Shown here: in pieces, positions 1 through 8,359 of the stretch
Layout of the letters: each line of letters starts with the position of its first letter
Numbering within the stretch: the stretch's first letter is position 1
Source of the DNA: Novipirellula herctigrandis
GTDB taxonomy: Bacteria; Planctomycetota; Planctomycetia; Pirellulales; Pirellulaceae
Direction of reading: 5' to 3'
DNA length: 64,000 bases
Assembly (NCBI GenBank): GCA_007859835.1
Contig: SJPJ01000001.1
Coordinates: forward strand, 2,651,257-2,715,256
The notes under the pieces: model-generated
The model's database searches: none
Seen by the model: only the letters and a program-made list of their open reading frames with translations
What the model was told of the DNA's origin: nothing
Made by a program: the position numbers and the translations under genes

Positions 1-42
1 ACTTGACCTGTGCCCCCCCGACTTCAAGAAACGAAAAACAAC

Positions 43-1404
43 ATGACTTCACGTTTTACGATTGCGGCGTTATCTGCGGTTACCGTTTTTTCCACGCTTG
101 CCGCATCCACCAATGCACAATCGGCCTCCTACGACCGGACTGCGGACCAGCACGGCTTCATCATTTTCATGGAAGAAGGTGGCTGGTGCTGGTACCAGGA
201 TCCACGATCCATCATGCATGACGGAAAACTTTTTATCGGTTCGGTGAAGGGAAACGGCTCGGGATCGGCACGCGTCGGCGTCTACGATCTGAAAACCAAA
301 CAACCGATTGGCACGGCAACGATGCGGGACAACTTCCAACGCGACGACCACAACTCGCCCGTCTTCTTTGCTCGACCTGATGGATCCGTACTTGCAGTCT
401 ATGCACTACACGGCAATGACAAATTGCATCGCTATCGCATTTCGGATCCCGACGCCCCGCTGAGATGGAGCGAGGAAAAGGTGTTCGATCACAACAACAC
501 TTTGGCGGAGCGTGACGGCGTCACTTACATGAATCTCTACAACATGAGCAGTGAAGGAAAACTGTACAACTTCTACCGCGGATTTCAGTACAACCCTTGC
601 TTCATTACTTCAACGGATGCCGGGCTGACATGGGGCGAAGACACCCACTTTATCAAGAGCGAGGTTGTAGGATACCAACGCCCCTACGTCCGCTATGCAG
701 GTAACGGAATCGATACTGTGCACGTTAGCTTTACGGACGCACATCCACGCAACTTTGGAAATAGCATCTACTACACGGCCTTTCGTGATGGGAAGTACTT
801 CCGTGCTGACGGGACACTCATCAAGGATCTAAAGCAAGATGGCCCACTTGTGCCGAGTGAAGCGGAACTTGTTTACAAAGGTAACGGTAAGAATGGGATC
901 GCCGATAATGAAAGTGAAGAAAACCGGGCCTGGACAGCCGCCATGACGATCGACGCACAGGGTCATCCCCATATCGGCTATACAGTGCATTTATTTAATG
1001 AGGACCATCGTTTTCGGATTGCCTCGTGGGACGGCAAGCAATGGCATGATCGGCAGGTCGCCTTTGCCGGCAAGTGTCTGTATACAGCAGAGTCGAGCTA
1101 CACCGGCCTGATCAGCCTCGATCCGAAAGATCCGTCAATCGTGGTGATCTCCACCGACGTTGATCCAACCACCGGAAAGGATGGCGGCGGCAAGCACGAA
1201 ATCTACCGCGCCAAAGTGGGACTCCGCGACGATGTCAACACCATCGAGTGGGAAGCCGTAACGAAGGATTCCCCCGTCCGCAACCTCCGACCGATGGTTG
1301 TTTGCGACGGCGAAACACGCGTCATTCTTTGGAATCGTGGCGACTTCAAGTCCTACACCGATTTCCAACTCGACACCATCGGGTTGGTCGAAAGTGTAAA
1401 ATAG
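43..1404 (+). CDS. Exported BNR-4 repeat beta-propeller protein
   Basis: A 453-residue exported protein. I take the ATG at 43 because a hydrophobic signal peptide ending near TNAQS follows directly; a GTG at 10 in frame would add eleven non-signal residues. The segments WCWYQDPRS, DDHNSP, YQRPYVRY and HPRNFGNSIYY are typical of the BNR_4 family (seven-bladed propeller). That fold includes PL24/PL25-type ulvan lyases and related polysaccharide enzymes, but many members have no known activity, so lyase or glycosidase activity is only a possibility. The sulfatase gene starts 50 nt downstream on the same strand, suggesting a two-gene unit acting on a sulfated polysaccharide outside the cytoplasm. 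Fold assignment is fairly sure; substrate is unknown. Confidence 0.8.
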   Translation: MTSRFTIAALSAVTVFSTLAASTNAQSASYDRTADQHGFIIFMEEGGWCWYQDPRSIMHDGKLFIGSVKGNGSGSARVGVYDLKTKQPIGTATMRDNFQRDDHNSPVFFARPDGSVLAVYALHGNDKLHRYRISDPDAPLRWSEEKVFDHNNTLAERDGVTYMNLYNMSSEGKLYNFYRGFQYNPCFITSTDAGLTWGEDTHFIKSEVVGYQRPYVRYAGNGIDTVHVSFTDAHPRNFGNSIYYTAFRDGKYFRADGTLIKDLKQDGPLVPSEAELVYKGNGKNGIADNESEENRAWTAAMTIDAQGHPHIGYTVHLFNEDHRFRIASWDGKQWHDRQVAFAGKCLYTAESSYTGLISLDPKDPSIVVISTDVDPTTGKDGGGKHEIYRAKVGLRDDVNTIEWEAVTKDSPVRNLRPMVVCDGETRVILWNRGDFKSYTDFQLDTIGLVESVK

Positions 1405-1454
1405 TAAGACAAAAAACACGCGCCGTTAACACCCCTATGAGAGAGTGACCTGCC

Positions 1455-2837
1455 ATGAATCGAATCCCGTTGATGGCGATATTGTGCCTTGCTCTTCCCC
1501 CTTTGCTTGGCCTCCGTTCGGCGACTCAGGCAGAGCAGCCACCAAACATCGTAATCGTCTTGGCTGACGATCTCGGGTATTCGGATGTTGGATTCAATGG
1601 ATGCAAAGACATTCCAACGCCCCACATTGATTCCATCGCCGAGAACGGTGTCCGCTTTACAAACGGCTATGTCAGCTTCTCTGTTTGTGGTCCGAGTCGG
1701 GCCGGGTTGATGACCGGTCGTTATCAGGGCCGTTTTGGATTTCGTGTCAATCCGAGCATTGACCCGACCGACCCCACCATCGGTTTGCCACAAGACGAAA
1801 AGAATCTTGCGGAAACGCTCGGCACCGTCGGCTACACCAGCGGCGTGCTGGGAAAATGGCACCTGGGTTCTCATCCAACACAGCACCCGCTCAAACGCGG
1901 GTTTGATGAATTCTACGGTTTCCTTAGCGGCGGTCACGATTACTTCCCGGAAAAATTAACGCTCAATGACTTGAGCGAAGTCCGACAAAAGTGGCAATGG
2001 TATCGCACCAAGATCATGCGCAACTACACCCGCGAAACGACCGACGAGTACCTCACCGATGAATTGTCAAACGAAGCGGTTGCGTTCGTAGAACGACACC
2101 GCGAAAAACCGTTTTTTCTTTACCTTTCTTACAATGCGCCCCACACGCCGCTACAAGCAACGGAAAAATATCTCGACCGCTTTGCAGGCATCGCCAACAA
2201 AAAACGAAAAACCTACGCCGCCATGGTCAGCGCAGTGGACGACGGTGTGGGACGGTTGTTGCAGACTTTGCGGGAACAACAACTCGAACAGAATACGCTG
2301 GTTTTTTTCCTGTCGGATAATGGTGGACCAGAAACATCAAACGCATCCAACAACGGTCCGTTGCGCGATGGCAAGGGATCGTTTTACGAGGGTGGCGTCC
2401 GCGTGCCATTCGCGGTGCAGTGGCCGGGTACTCTACCCCAGGGCATCGACTACGACAGCCCTGTGATCTCGTTGGACATCTTTGCCACTGCCGTTTCACT
2501 TGCAGGAGCCTCCACTTCACCGGACCGTCCGCTCGATGGTGTAAATCTAATTCCGTTCTTGACCGGCAAGGATCCGAGTTCGCCACACACCGCATTCTTC
2601 TGGAACAACGTTCGTCACGAAACATTCGCGATGCGCAGCGGAGATAGCAAGTTGGTGAAGGAAGCAAAAAGTGAACTGCTTGAAATGTACGATCTCGACA
2701 AAGACCTTGGGGAAGAAAACGACCAAGCTTCGCTTTACCCAGAGCAACAACAAGCACTCGCTCAAGCCTTCGATGAATGGAAGCGACAACTCCTACCCGC
2801 CGGCTTTCCGGGCTTGGACCACGTTTGGTGGAAATAG
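1455..2837 (+). CDS. Exported S1-family sulfatase
   Basis: A 460-residue formylglycine-dependent sulfatase that hydrolyses sulfate esters. A signal peptide (about residues 1-26) is followed by the metal-binding pair D38-D39 in VLADDLGYSDVG, the maturation motif C78-G-P-S-R with the downstream LMTGR, the GKWHLGSHP segment and the late FFLSDNGGP metal-site segment. Length fits the family. C78 must be converted to formylglycine, but no maturase gene is in the window. It follows the BNR-4 gene by 50 nt and converges with the permease gene 39 nt away, so it ends this small plus-strand unit. The sulfated sugar position attacked cannot be read from the sequence. Confidence 0.93.
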   Translation: MNRIPLMAILCLALPPLLGLRSATQAEQPPNIVIVLADDLGYSDVGFNGCKDIPTPHIDSIAENGVRFTNGYVSFSVCGPSRAGLMTGRYQGRFGFRVNPSIDPTDPTIGLPQDEKNLAETLGTVGYTSGVLGKWHLGSHPTQHPLKRGFDEFYGFLSGGHDYFPEKLTLNDLSEVRQKWQWYRTKIMRNYTRETTDEYLTDELSNEAVAFVERHREKPFFLYLSYNAPHTPLQATEKYLDRFAGIANKKRKTYAAMVSAVDDGVGRLLQTLREQQLEQNTLVFFLSDNGGPETSNASNNGPLRDGKGSFYEGGVRVPFAVQWPGTLPQGIDYDSPVISLDIFATAVSLAGASTSPDRPLDGVNLIPFLTGKDPSSPHTAFFWNNVRHETFAMRSGDSKLVKEAKSELLEMYDLDKDLGEENDQASLYPEQQQALAQAFDEWKRQLLPAGFPGLDHVWWK

Positions 2838-2876
2838 TTTGCGCTCCGGCAAGCACCGTCTTCAGCCTGAGGATCT

Positions 2877-4076
2877 TCAGTCACGTTTGCAACGACAACG
2901 ATTTTTCAATTTTTTGTAGAAATCGTGTTTGCGGCGCACATGACATTTCTGGGCACAGCGGTTCTTCTCTGCATAGTCTCGCCATAGGCATGAACGGCAG
3001 GGATTGATTAGAAACTCATTTATCTTGTCGTACAAACCGTAGGCAACCACGGCAAACAGAACAACAGCAGATCCCCACTGCAAAGCCGTAACATCCGAAA
3101 AGTCGATTGCATAGATTGACGTTTCGTTGTAGAGAACGGGTACACAGCACTGGCGTACGACAAGTTCACCATTGATTGTGGTGGCATCGTATTGGTAACC
3201 GGAAAAGATAAGCCGGTCCGTCGCGATTCCTGCAGTTAATGCTACGGCGATCAATGCGATGGCATAATATCCAGCGACTTTGCCCCCCATGTTCGCACGA
3301 ATTGCATTTAGCTCGCCCATATTGGTTGCCGGACCCGCCATCATATAAACCACAGCAGCCCCCGGGCTTAGCCCCAACAATAGCAGGCTCTGCACAATCG
3401 GTACGGACGGCACGCTGCAAGAGTAAACCGGCAAACTGAGCAAAATCACCAACAGTAAACTTGTGATGTGCTGACCACCGAGCCAAGTCGAAATAAATTC
3501 CAACGGCAAAAACGCCATCACCAGCGTGGCCACGCCTAACCCGATCACCAACTCCACACCAACATGGGATCCCAAGTCGCAAAACGTCCAACGCAGCCAC
3601 TGAAGAATCGAATTGCCACCGCGTGCAACTGGCTCGGGCTCGTATTGCTTGGTCTCGTCAATATCGTTGGAGTTTTCATCCGGAAGAATATGGTTGCCGA
3701 CCCAACCGATTAAGAACGATCCTAGTAAGGCGGTACCAAGCAGGGTACAAGCCATCTTCCAACCCAATAGCTTGATCGACAACAGGACCACAACCGGCGA
3801 GAGCACCGGGCTACTGGTCATGAAACTGAGGATCGTGCCAGCCGCAGCTCCGCAGCGATAAAGCCCAACGCCTAATGGAATCGTCCCGCACGAACAGATT
3901 GGAAGCAGCGATCCAATACCAACCGCCTTCAGTAGCGGAAGCCCGCCGCGCCGTCCGAGATGCCGCCTGAGCAGATCCGGGGGGACCCACTGATGCAGCG
4001 CACCGGCCATCAAAAAGCCCAACACGATATAGGGAGAGGCCGCCAAGAACATCTTGGCGATCATCCAAAAAACCAT
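2877..4076 (-). CDS. SO_0444-type Cu/Zn efflux permease (PF03773 family)
   Basis: A 399-residue multi-pass membrane protein of the DUF318/ArsP_1-like permease family. The first half holds the conserved CSCGTIPLG motif followed by SFMTSSPVLSPVV. The second half repeats it as SCSVPSVPIVQ with MAGPATNMGELNAI, a duplicated pattern normal for this family. Members named SO_0444 are linked to Cu/Zn efflux. The last 70 residues are unusual: a CCVP site and a cytosolic Cys-rich, basic tail (C-R-S-C, C-A-Q-K-C-H, C-R-C) that could bind metal. It lies 8 nt after the DUF3299-like gene, so the two are probably co-transcribed. It has no obvious link to fucose metabolism and marks the edge of the sugar locus. 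Confidence 0.82.
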   Translation of the reverse strand: MVFWMIAKMFLAASPYIVLGFLMAGALHQWVPPDLLRRHLGRRGGLPLLKAVGIGSLLPICSCGTIPLGVGLYRCGAAAGTILSFMTSSPVLSPVVVLLSIKLLGWKMACTLLGTALLGSFLIGWVGNHILPDENSNDIDETKQYEPEPVARGGNSILQWLRWTFCDLGSHVGVELVIGLGVATLVMAFLPLEFISTWLGGQHITSLLLVILLSLPVYSCSVPSVPIVQSLLLLGLSPGAAVVYMMAGPATNMGELNAIRANMGGKVAGYYAIALIAVALTAGIATDRLIFSGYQYDATTINGELVVRQCCVPVLYNETSIYAIDFSDVTALQWGSAVVLFAVVAYGLYDKINEFLINPCRSCLWRDYAEKNRCAQKCHVRRKHDFYKKLKNRCRCKRD

Positions 4077-4084
4077 CGTAACGC

Positions 4085-4666
4085 CTACTCCCCAATTAGC
4101 TGTTCTTGAGCAGCTTGGTGTTCGACAGAGTCGATTACTTCAGCTTGATCCAGAAAAAAGATGCCATCCTGAGATGATTGGCGTTCGACTCGCAACACAC
4201 CGCGCACCACAACGCTTGGGTCAATGATCCCTTTGTGATTGATCTCCCATGGCGAACGCAATTCCTTAACGACAATCGTCCATTGGTAATAGGGAATGGG
4301 GTTTCCAACACAGCAATCGATCATGCCAAAATAGGGAACCATGACAAAACCACGAATCGAATAGCCATCGGACCGCTCGACGATTTGATCGCCACAAGCA
4401 AAAGAGGGTCCTGATACAACAACGACCTTTCCCTCCAGCGATCCAAGCGGCTCGGGCATCGAAACCAATTTGCATTTCCCTTCGGATTCGTCGGTCTCGA
4501 CCAAATCAAACCAAGCCCAATCCAACTTAGCAGCAGAAACCGATTCAGGAATAGGCATCGATTTCACCTTGGACGTGTCGATACGAAAGTTGGGAATTTC
4601 AGCAACATTCCACCAGACCAACGCAACGACGACTCCAGCACCAATAAGGATCGATTTCAATTTCAA
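4085..4666 (-). CDS. DUF3299-like membrane-anchored protein
   Basis: A 193-residue protein with an N-terminal hydrophobic anchor or signal (about residues 5-22) and a small beta-rich domain. The run VVVSGPSFACGD, GFVMVPYFGMIDCCVG, PYYQWTIVV and PSVVVRGVLRV matches the layout of DUF3299 proteins, which are exported and often sit next to metal or lipoprotein transport genes. The start appears to be a TTG: it is the only start that keeps the whole hydrophobic segment, and AGGA lies about 10 nt upstream; the next ATG (residue 37) would lose it. Cysteines in FACGD and DCCVG could bind metal. The 8-nt gap to the permease suggests a partner in metal efflux, which is inference from position. Confidence 0.6.
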   Translation of the reverse strand: MKLKSILIGAGVVVALVWWNVAEIPNFRIDTSKVKSMPIPESVSAAKLDWAWFDLVETDESEGKCKLVSMPEPLGSLEGKVVVVSGPSFACGDQIVERSDGYSIRGFVMVPYFGMIDCCVGNPIPYYQWTIVVKELRSPWEINHKGIIDPSVVVRGVLRVERQSSQDGIFFLDQAEVIDSVEHQAAQEQLIGE

Positions 4667-4907
4667 GTGTTTGGGTATCCTCTTGGAGCAAATATCAAGT
4701 TCTCGATGGTCTCACGAATCTCAGGTCTCAGTAACCTCAGGCCTCACGAATCTCACCCACCATTCGCCCGCTCCCTGAGCATTTGCAGTCGACACAAATC
4801 GAGAGCATGCATCTTCACTTTTCCTCTGGACAGGTAAAGTAACCCGCCTGATCACGACGCCTGATCAACAGGAGCAATCGGGAACGGTTCTATCGGAAGA
4901 CCGATGC
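4667..4907. other. Spacer with imperfect direct repeats and a small hairpin
   Basis: Non-coding spacer of 241 nt. It holds two exact copies of CTCACGAATCTCA (4711-4723 and 4743-4755) around a related GGTCTCAGTAACCTCAGG stretch. Three bases below the stop codon of the PhoD-like gene is a small hairpin, ATCGG/CCGAT (4892-4905), without a T-run, so only a weak candidate for a transcript end. Confidence 0.5.
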
Positions 4908-6806
4908 CTACTGGGCAACCGCACCGGAAAGCAACGTCTTTTCCCCATTGTTCCTGCCGGCCTTAAGCGTGTGCTTGGCCTTGGAATAAACGGGAGCCTT
5001 GAAAGACTTGCCTTTCGTTCGGAAACAGTAAACCAATTCGCCGGTAACTTCATTGGTCAATTCAACGACCGCGTTTTCGACCGGAAGGGTGACTTCTTTG
5101 AGGTAGCCAACCGGTTTGCGTCCATCGTTTTCGCTGGCGTTAAATCGGATCGGCCAACCTGGGTATTGGGCAGCATCGCCAGCGGAAAGGTCCGCGAATC
5201 GAGGCCAGCACTCAAGCGTTGTTCTTGCGCTCGGTTTGTGAAAACGAACGATCCCATAACCATCACCGCGAATCATGCGTTCTTTGCGATTCTCTGGATT
5301 GGCGTAGGCCATCATCGTGATTTTGTTGCCCAAGCCATCCTCGTAGTCGCCGACCCAAGGATTCGGGGAATCGATTGGCTCTCCACCACCGGGTTGCTCA
5401 TCCAGCGGATGCCACCAACGGCCATAGATCGTATTGACGATTGCTGGAGCAGTAAAACCATAGGGGCCGTCGCGAAACCCTTCGATGCCATGTTTGACAA
5501 TAACGGCCAAGTGTTGATCGCCGCAGAGGTGCGTTGCTCGCACGCGACGAAGAGCACGGACGGCTTCATTGCGAGGCGTTTGTGGCCAACCGTTACAGTC
5601 CAAATCGGCAAGCAGTCGACCGTCTCTACCGCCATGCATGTGAACCGCACCGCAGAACGCAGTCTGAGAAAGAACGACCTTCATTTCGGCATCGGTCCAA
5701 TCCCTAGCCCATGCATCGAGGAACACCATTTGTCGATCGCCCAACAACGTTAGACCTGGCTTGTCGACCGATTTGCGATCGTACGATGGATCGCGAATAT
5801 GGTCGTTGCGTGGGCCCATCTTTGGGATTTTTCCTTTCGGGCCAGACTTAAATTTGCGATCTTCCAAAATCGCGAAGCTAATCCCACCAACATTAAGATC
5901 AGTGTAGTACACGCCAATGCCTTGCTTGACCGGTGTGGGGTCAAATGGATCCGGCAAATTCCAAGTTTGCTGACGTTCAACCATCTTCACGAACGCTGCC
6001 GGATACATGTAACCCCCATCGGTCGCTCCGTCTTGACCGTTGGATTTTTTGCCGTCTTCACCCCAAAGATTACCGTGTCCAACATCGTGATCATCCGGTA
6101 TACAAATCACGGGTCGATCTTTGAGGACTTCTGCAAACTGAACGCCGAACTGCAACCAACCGTAAGTGGCTTCGTCGTGGGTATAGTTCTGGTCGCCGGC
6201 AAAGAACAGCAAGTCCGGGTCATGATGCTTGATCGCGGCCACAATCTGCTTGCGTGTTTCGAACTCATCGTCCTTCGGTGAATTGCAATTCAGCGAGCCA
6301 AATACGAGCGTCTCTTTGTGTTGTGGGTCTTTACGAATCAGCCCCTCAAAGCTGGACAATTCATCAAGACGCACACGATAAGCAACGTCCTTGGAATTAT
6401 CCCAACCTTCAACGCGGAAGTGGGCGGACCACCCAGGATAGACAATCGGTTGTTCCTGAGTTTTTTTCCACTCGCCGTTAACCTTCAATTCCAATGTGAC
6501 GGTTTTGGGCTCTTCCGGCAACAACGGAAAGCACTGAGCGGTCATCTTCAAGATACCGTGATCGTGCGTGTAAATCGCGAACGCCATCGTTTCGTCACGG
6601 GGTCTTTGTATGAACCACTGCGTCATGGGGCGTTCGCGGTTCCTTTGAGGAACGGTGTATTCCCACCACTTGCCGATCGCACAGTTATCTGATTTCTTTG
6701 CCCATTGCGTATCATCGCCAAACGGTAATGGATCGTAGTAATTTGTTTCAGCATTTGCGACAGCAGCCACCGTCAACATCAAACCGGCTAACACAACTCG
6801 TATCAT
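4908..6806 (-). CDS. Exported PhoD-like metallophosphoesterase
   Basis: A 632-residue exported enzyme. After the signal peptide comes an N-terminal beta domain (about residues 30-155) and then a calcineurin-like metal core: LVFGSLNC, FFAGDQNYTHDEAT, PDDHDVGHGN and LCGDQHLAVI, the order expected of PhoD (PF09423) phosphatases and phosphodiesterases that use two metals. The ATG at 6806 is preferred: AGGA sits about 8 nt upstream and the signal peptide starts there; the longer reading needs a TTG at 6827. Such enzymes release phosphate from extracellular esters. It is separated from neighbours on both sides by repeat-bearing spacers, so it is probably transcribed alone. A role with fucoidan is not indicated. 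Confidence 0.85.
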   Translation of the reverse strand: MIRVVLAGLMLTVAAVANAETNYYDPLPFGDDTQWAKKSDNCAIGKWWEYTVPQRNRERPMTQWFIQRPRDETMAFAIYTHDHGILKMTAQCFPLLPEEPKTVTLELKVNGEWKKTQEQPIVYPGWSAHFRVEGWDNSKDVAYRVRLDELSSFEGLIRKDPQHKETLVFGSLNCNSPKDDEFETRKQIVAAIKHHDPDLLFFAGDQNYTHDEATYGWLQFGVQFAEVLKDRPVICIPDDHDVGHGNLWGEDGKKSNGQDGATDGGYMYPAAFVKMVERQQTWNLPDPFDPTPVKQGIGVYYTDLNVGGISFAILEDRKFKSGPKGKIPKMGPRNDHIRDPSYDRKSVDKPGLTLLGDRQMVFLDAWARDWTDAEMKVVLSQTAFCGAVHMHGGRDGRLLADLDCNGWPQTPRNEAVRALRRVRATHLCGDQHLAVIVKHGIEGFRDGPYGFTAPAIVNTIYGRWWHPLDEQPGGGEPIDSPNPWVGDYEDGLGNKITMMAYANPENRKERMIRGDGYGIVRFHKPSARTTLECWPRFADLSAGDAAQYPGWPIRFNASENDGRKPVGYLKEVTLPVENAVVELTNEVTGELVYCFRTKGKSFKAPVYSKAKHTLKAGRNNGEKTLLSGAVAQ

Positions 6807-6939
6807 TATTCTTTTCCTGTTGAGCAAAACCCTTCACTCTCATTTTGGCCCATTGGTAAAGTCTAGAATGTCTCATCACTAGGTGGACGGGGCAGATGGA
6901 CGGGGCCGGGGTGGGATTCGCGAGTGTCAAACGTCTAAG

Positions 6940-6956
6940 TCGCCGATTATCGGCGA
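6940..6956. promoter_or_regulatory. Perfect 8+1+8 palindrome
   Basis: TCGCCGAT-T-ATCGGCGA forms a perfect inverted repeat about 135 nt upstream of the PhoD-like start. It could be an operator or a small hairpin; nothing in the sequence decides. No second copy was noticed in the window. Confidence 0.35.
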
Positions 6957-7081
6957 TACCACTAGGTAAAGCAATCATAACACGTTTGGGTGCGACGGTT
7001 TCACGCACCATGAGGATACGACGAATAAGAGTACCTTGCTCATCGCACGGTGCCCGGCGAGCCGCATTTGAGTTCCTCCGT

Positions 7082-7110
7082 TAGAGCAATTTCCTTGTAG
7101 GATTGCTCTA
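7082..7110 (-). terminator. Hairpin after GH29 stop codon
   Basis: Arms TAGAGCAAT and ATTGCTCTA are perfectly complementary (9 bp, 11-nt loop), starting 3 nt past the TGATGA double stop of the GH29 gene. There is no T-run after it, so it may be a processing or stabilising hairpin, not a classic intrinsic terminator. Confidence 0.45.
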
Positions 7111-7113
7111 TCA

Positions 7114-8259
7114 TCAACCGTTCGGCGGGACCTGTCGCAATCGTCGCCCGACTTCCTTGAGCGTCTTGACGTCGTCAGGATGAATCGAACCATCGGGCAA
7201 TGGGCCAGTGTTGAGCAACAAATTCGCATCAATTCCCTGCGCTTTGCGCAGCATTCCCATTACTTGGTCGGCCGTTTTATGTTTGCCATCGTCCGCCTTG
7301 GTGTAGCCCCAACCGTGCGGCTGCAACGTGTCGCAGATTTCCAACGGGACCTCGGACTTGCCTTTCCAATTCCGCTCGGGTGCCTTGAAATCCTCGCTGC
7401 CGATTAGCCCCTGCTTGTACGACACCAAAACTTGCGGTTGGAGCGAATGAATGTGATCGTACAGCTCTTGGCATTTGAATTGAGCCAACTTATCTGGACG
7501 AGATGCAGGGGTTGAAAATCCGTCTAGCCAAATTGCCCCAACGGGACCGTAGTTGGTAAGCAGTTCGGTGACCTGATTCTTCATGAACTCGACGTAAACT
7601 TGCAAGTCGTGTTCGTCGCCATACTTGTAAAACGTTTCCGGCCGATCGTATTTGGGTCGCGCCGAACCACCCCAATCACCGTTATTGGGGGCGTGTGGGT
7701 GTCGCCAATCGCGTCCATGCGAATAGTACAAATAGAAACCGAGTCCCTTTGTAGCACATTGGCCAGCCAGCTCGCCGACCAAATCCCGTTTGGCTGGGCT
7801 ATTGGTGCTTTTGAAATCCGTGTATTTCGAATCGAACAAGCAAAAACTGTCGTGATGCCGTGTCGTAATGTTGATGTACTTCATGCCCGCATCAAGCGCC
7901 AGGTCGGTGATGAAATCGGCATCGAACTTTTCTGCGTTAAAACGGTCAACCAGCTTGGCATATTCGTCGACGCGAATTTTCTCTCTGTACTGAACCCACT
8001 CGTGGCGTCCCAACAGCGAGTAAAGTCCGTAGTGCAGAAACAACCCAAACCCGGCATTGTTGAACCAATCGATCGCAGCCCGGCGAGGGTCTTGCTGGTA
8101 ATGGTCGGCCACGTCCTGCAAATACGACGGGACCGCGGCGGCTGCCTGAGCGGACGACTTGTCTTGGCCCCAGACGCTGGTCGTTCCAAAGATCGAACTG
8201 GATGCGGCTGCGCTGGCCCCTACGACGCTAGCTTGAATGAAATCTCGACGCTTGATCAT
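7114..8259 (-). CDS. Exported GH29 alpha-L-fucosidase (Tat-type signal)
   Basis: A 381-residue fucosidase-type enzyme. The start at 8259 gives a twin-arginine-like leader (IKRRDFIQ followed by an Ala/Ser-rich stretch to SVWGQ); a longer reading to 8376 would overlap the upstream gene. GH29 hallmarks follow: GLFLHYGLYSLLGRHEW, the TTRHHDSFCLF segment, YYSHGRDW, and the nucleophile Asp in GAIWLDGF (D246). It removes terminal alpha-L-fucose by a retaining mechanism. It is short, with only the catalytic barrel and no C-terminal beta-sandwich. It lies 100 nt after a second GH29 gene, so probably in one transcript ending at the hairpin at 7082-7110. Export folded through Tat suggests a periplasmic enzyme. 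Confidence 0.88.
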   Translation of the reverse strand: MIKRRDFIQASVVGASAAASSSIFGTTSVWGQDKSSAQAAAAVPSYLQDVADHYQQDPRRAAIDWFNNAGFGLFLHYGLYSLLGRHEWVQYREKIRVDEYAKLVDRFNAEKFDADFITDLALDAGMKYINITTRHHDSFCLFDSKYTDFKSTNSPAKRDLVGELAGQCATKGLGFYLYYSHGRDWRHPHAPNNGDWGGSARPKYDRPETFYKYGDEHDLQVYVEFMKNQVTELLTNYGPVGAIWLDGFSTPASRPDKLAQFKCQELYDHIHSLQPQVLVSYKQGLIGSEDFKAPERNWKGKSEVPLEICDTLQPHGWGYTKADDGKHKTADQVMGMLRKAQGIDANLLLNTGPLPDGSIHPDDVKTLKEVGRRLRQVPPNG

Positions 8260-8359
8260 CTGACAGACCGCCCTTCGGTTGATGGGTTCGAATGCAATTT
8301 CAATTTGAGCGATATTGCCGTTCGCTAACGACACTCCTATGAGGACGCAGATTGCGATT

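Larger units (their letters stand above)
6807..7113. other. Spacer between GH29 and PhoD-like genes
   Basis: No gene seen in these 307 nt. They hold the promoter region of the PhoD-like gene, an odd palindrome (6940-6956), a hairpin after the GH29 stop (7082-7110) and a short direct repeat TGGACGGGGC (6884-6893 and 6898-6907, offset 14 nt). Confidence 0.5.

Noticed and set aside
4971-5753. 260-codon plus-strand frame
   Set aside because: Antisense to the well-supported PhoD-like gene; no recognisable domain.
7600-8328. 242-codon plus-strand frame
   Set aside because: Antisense to a GH29 gene with intact motifs.
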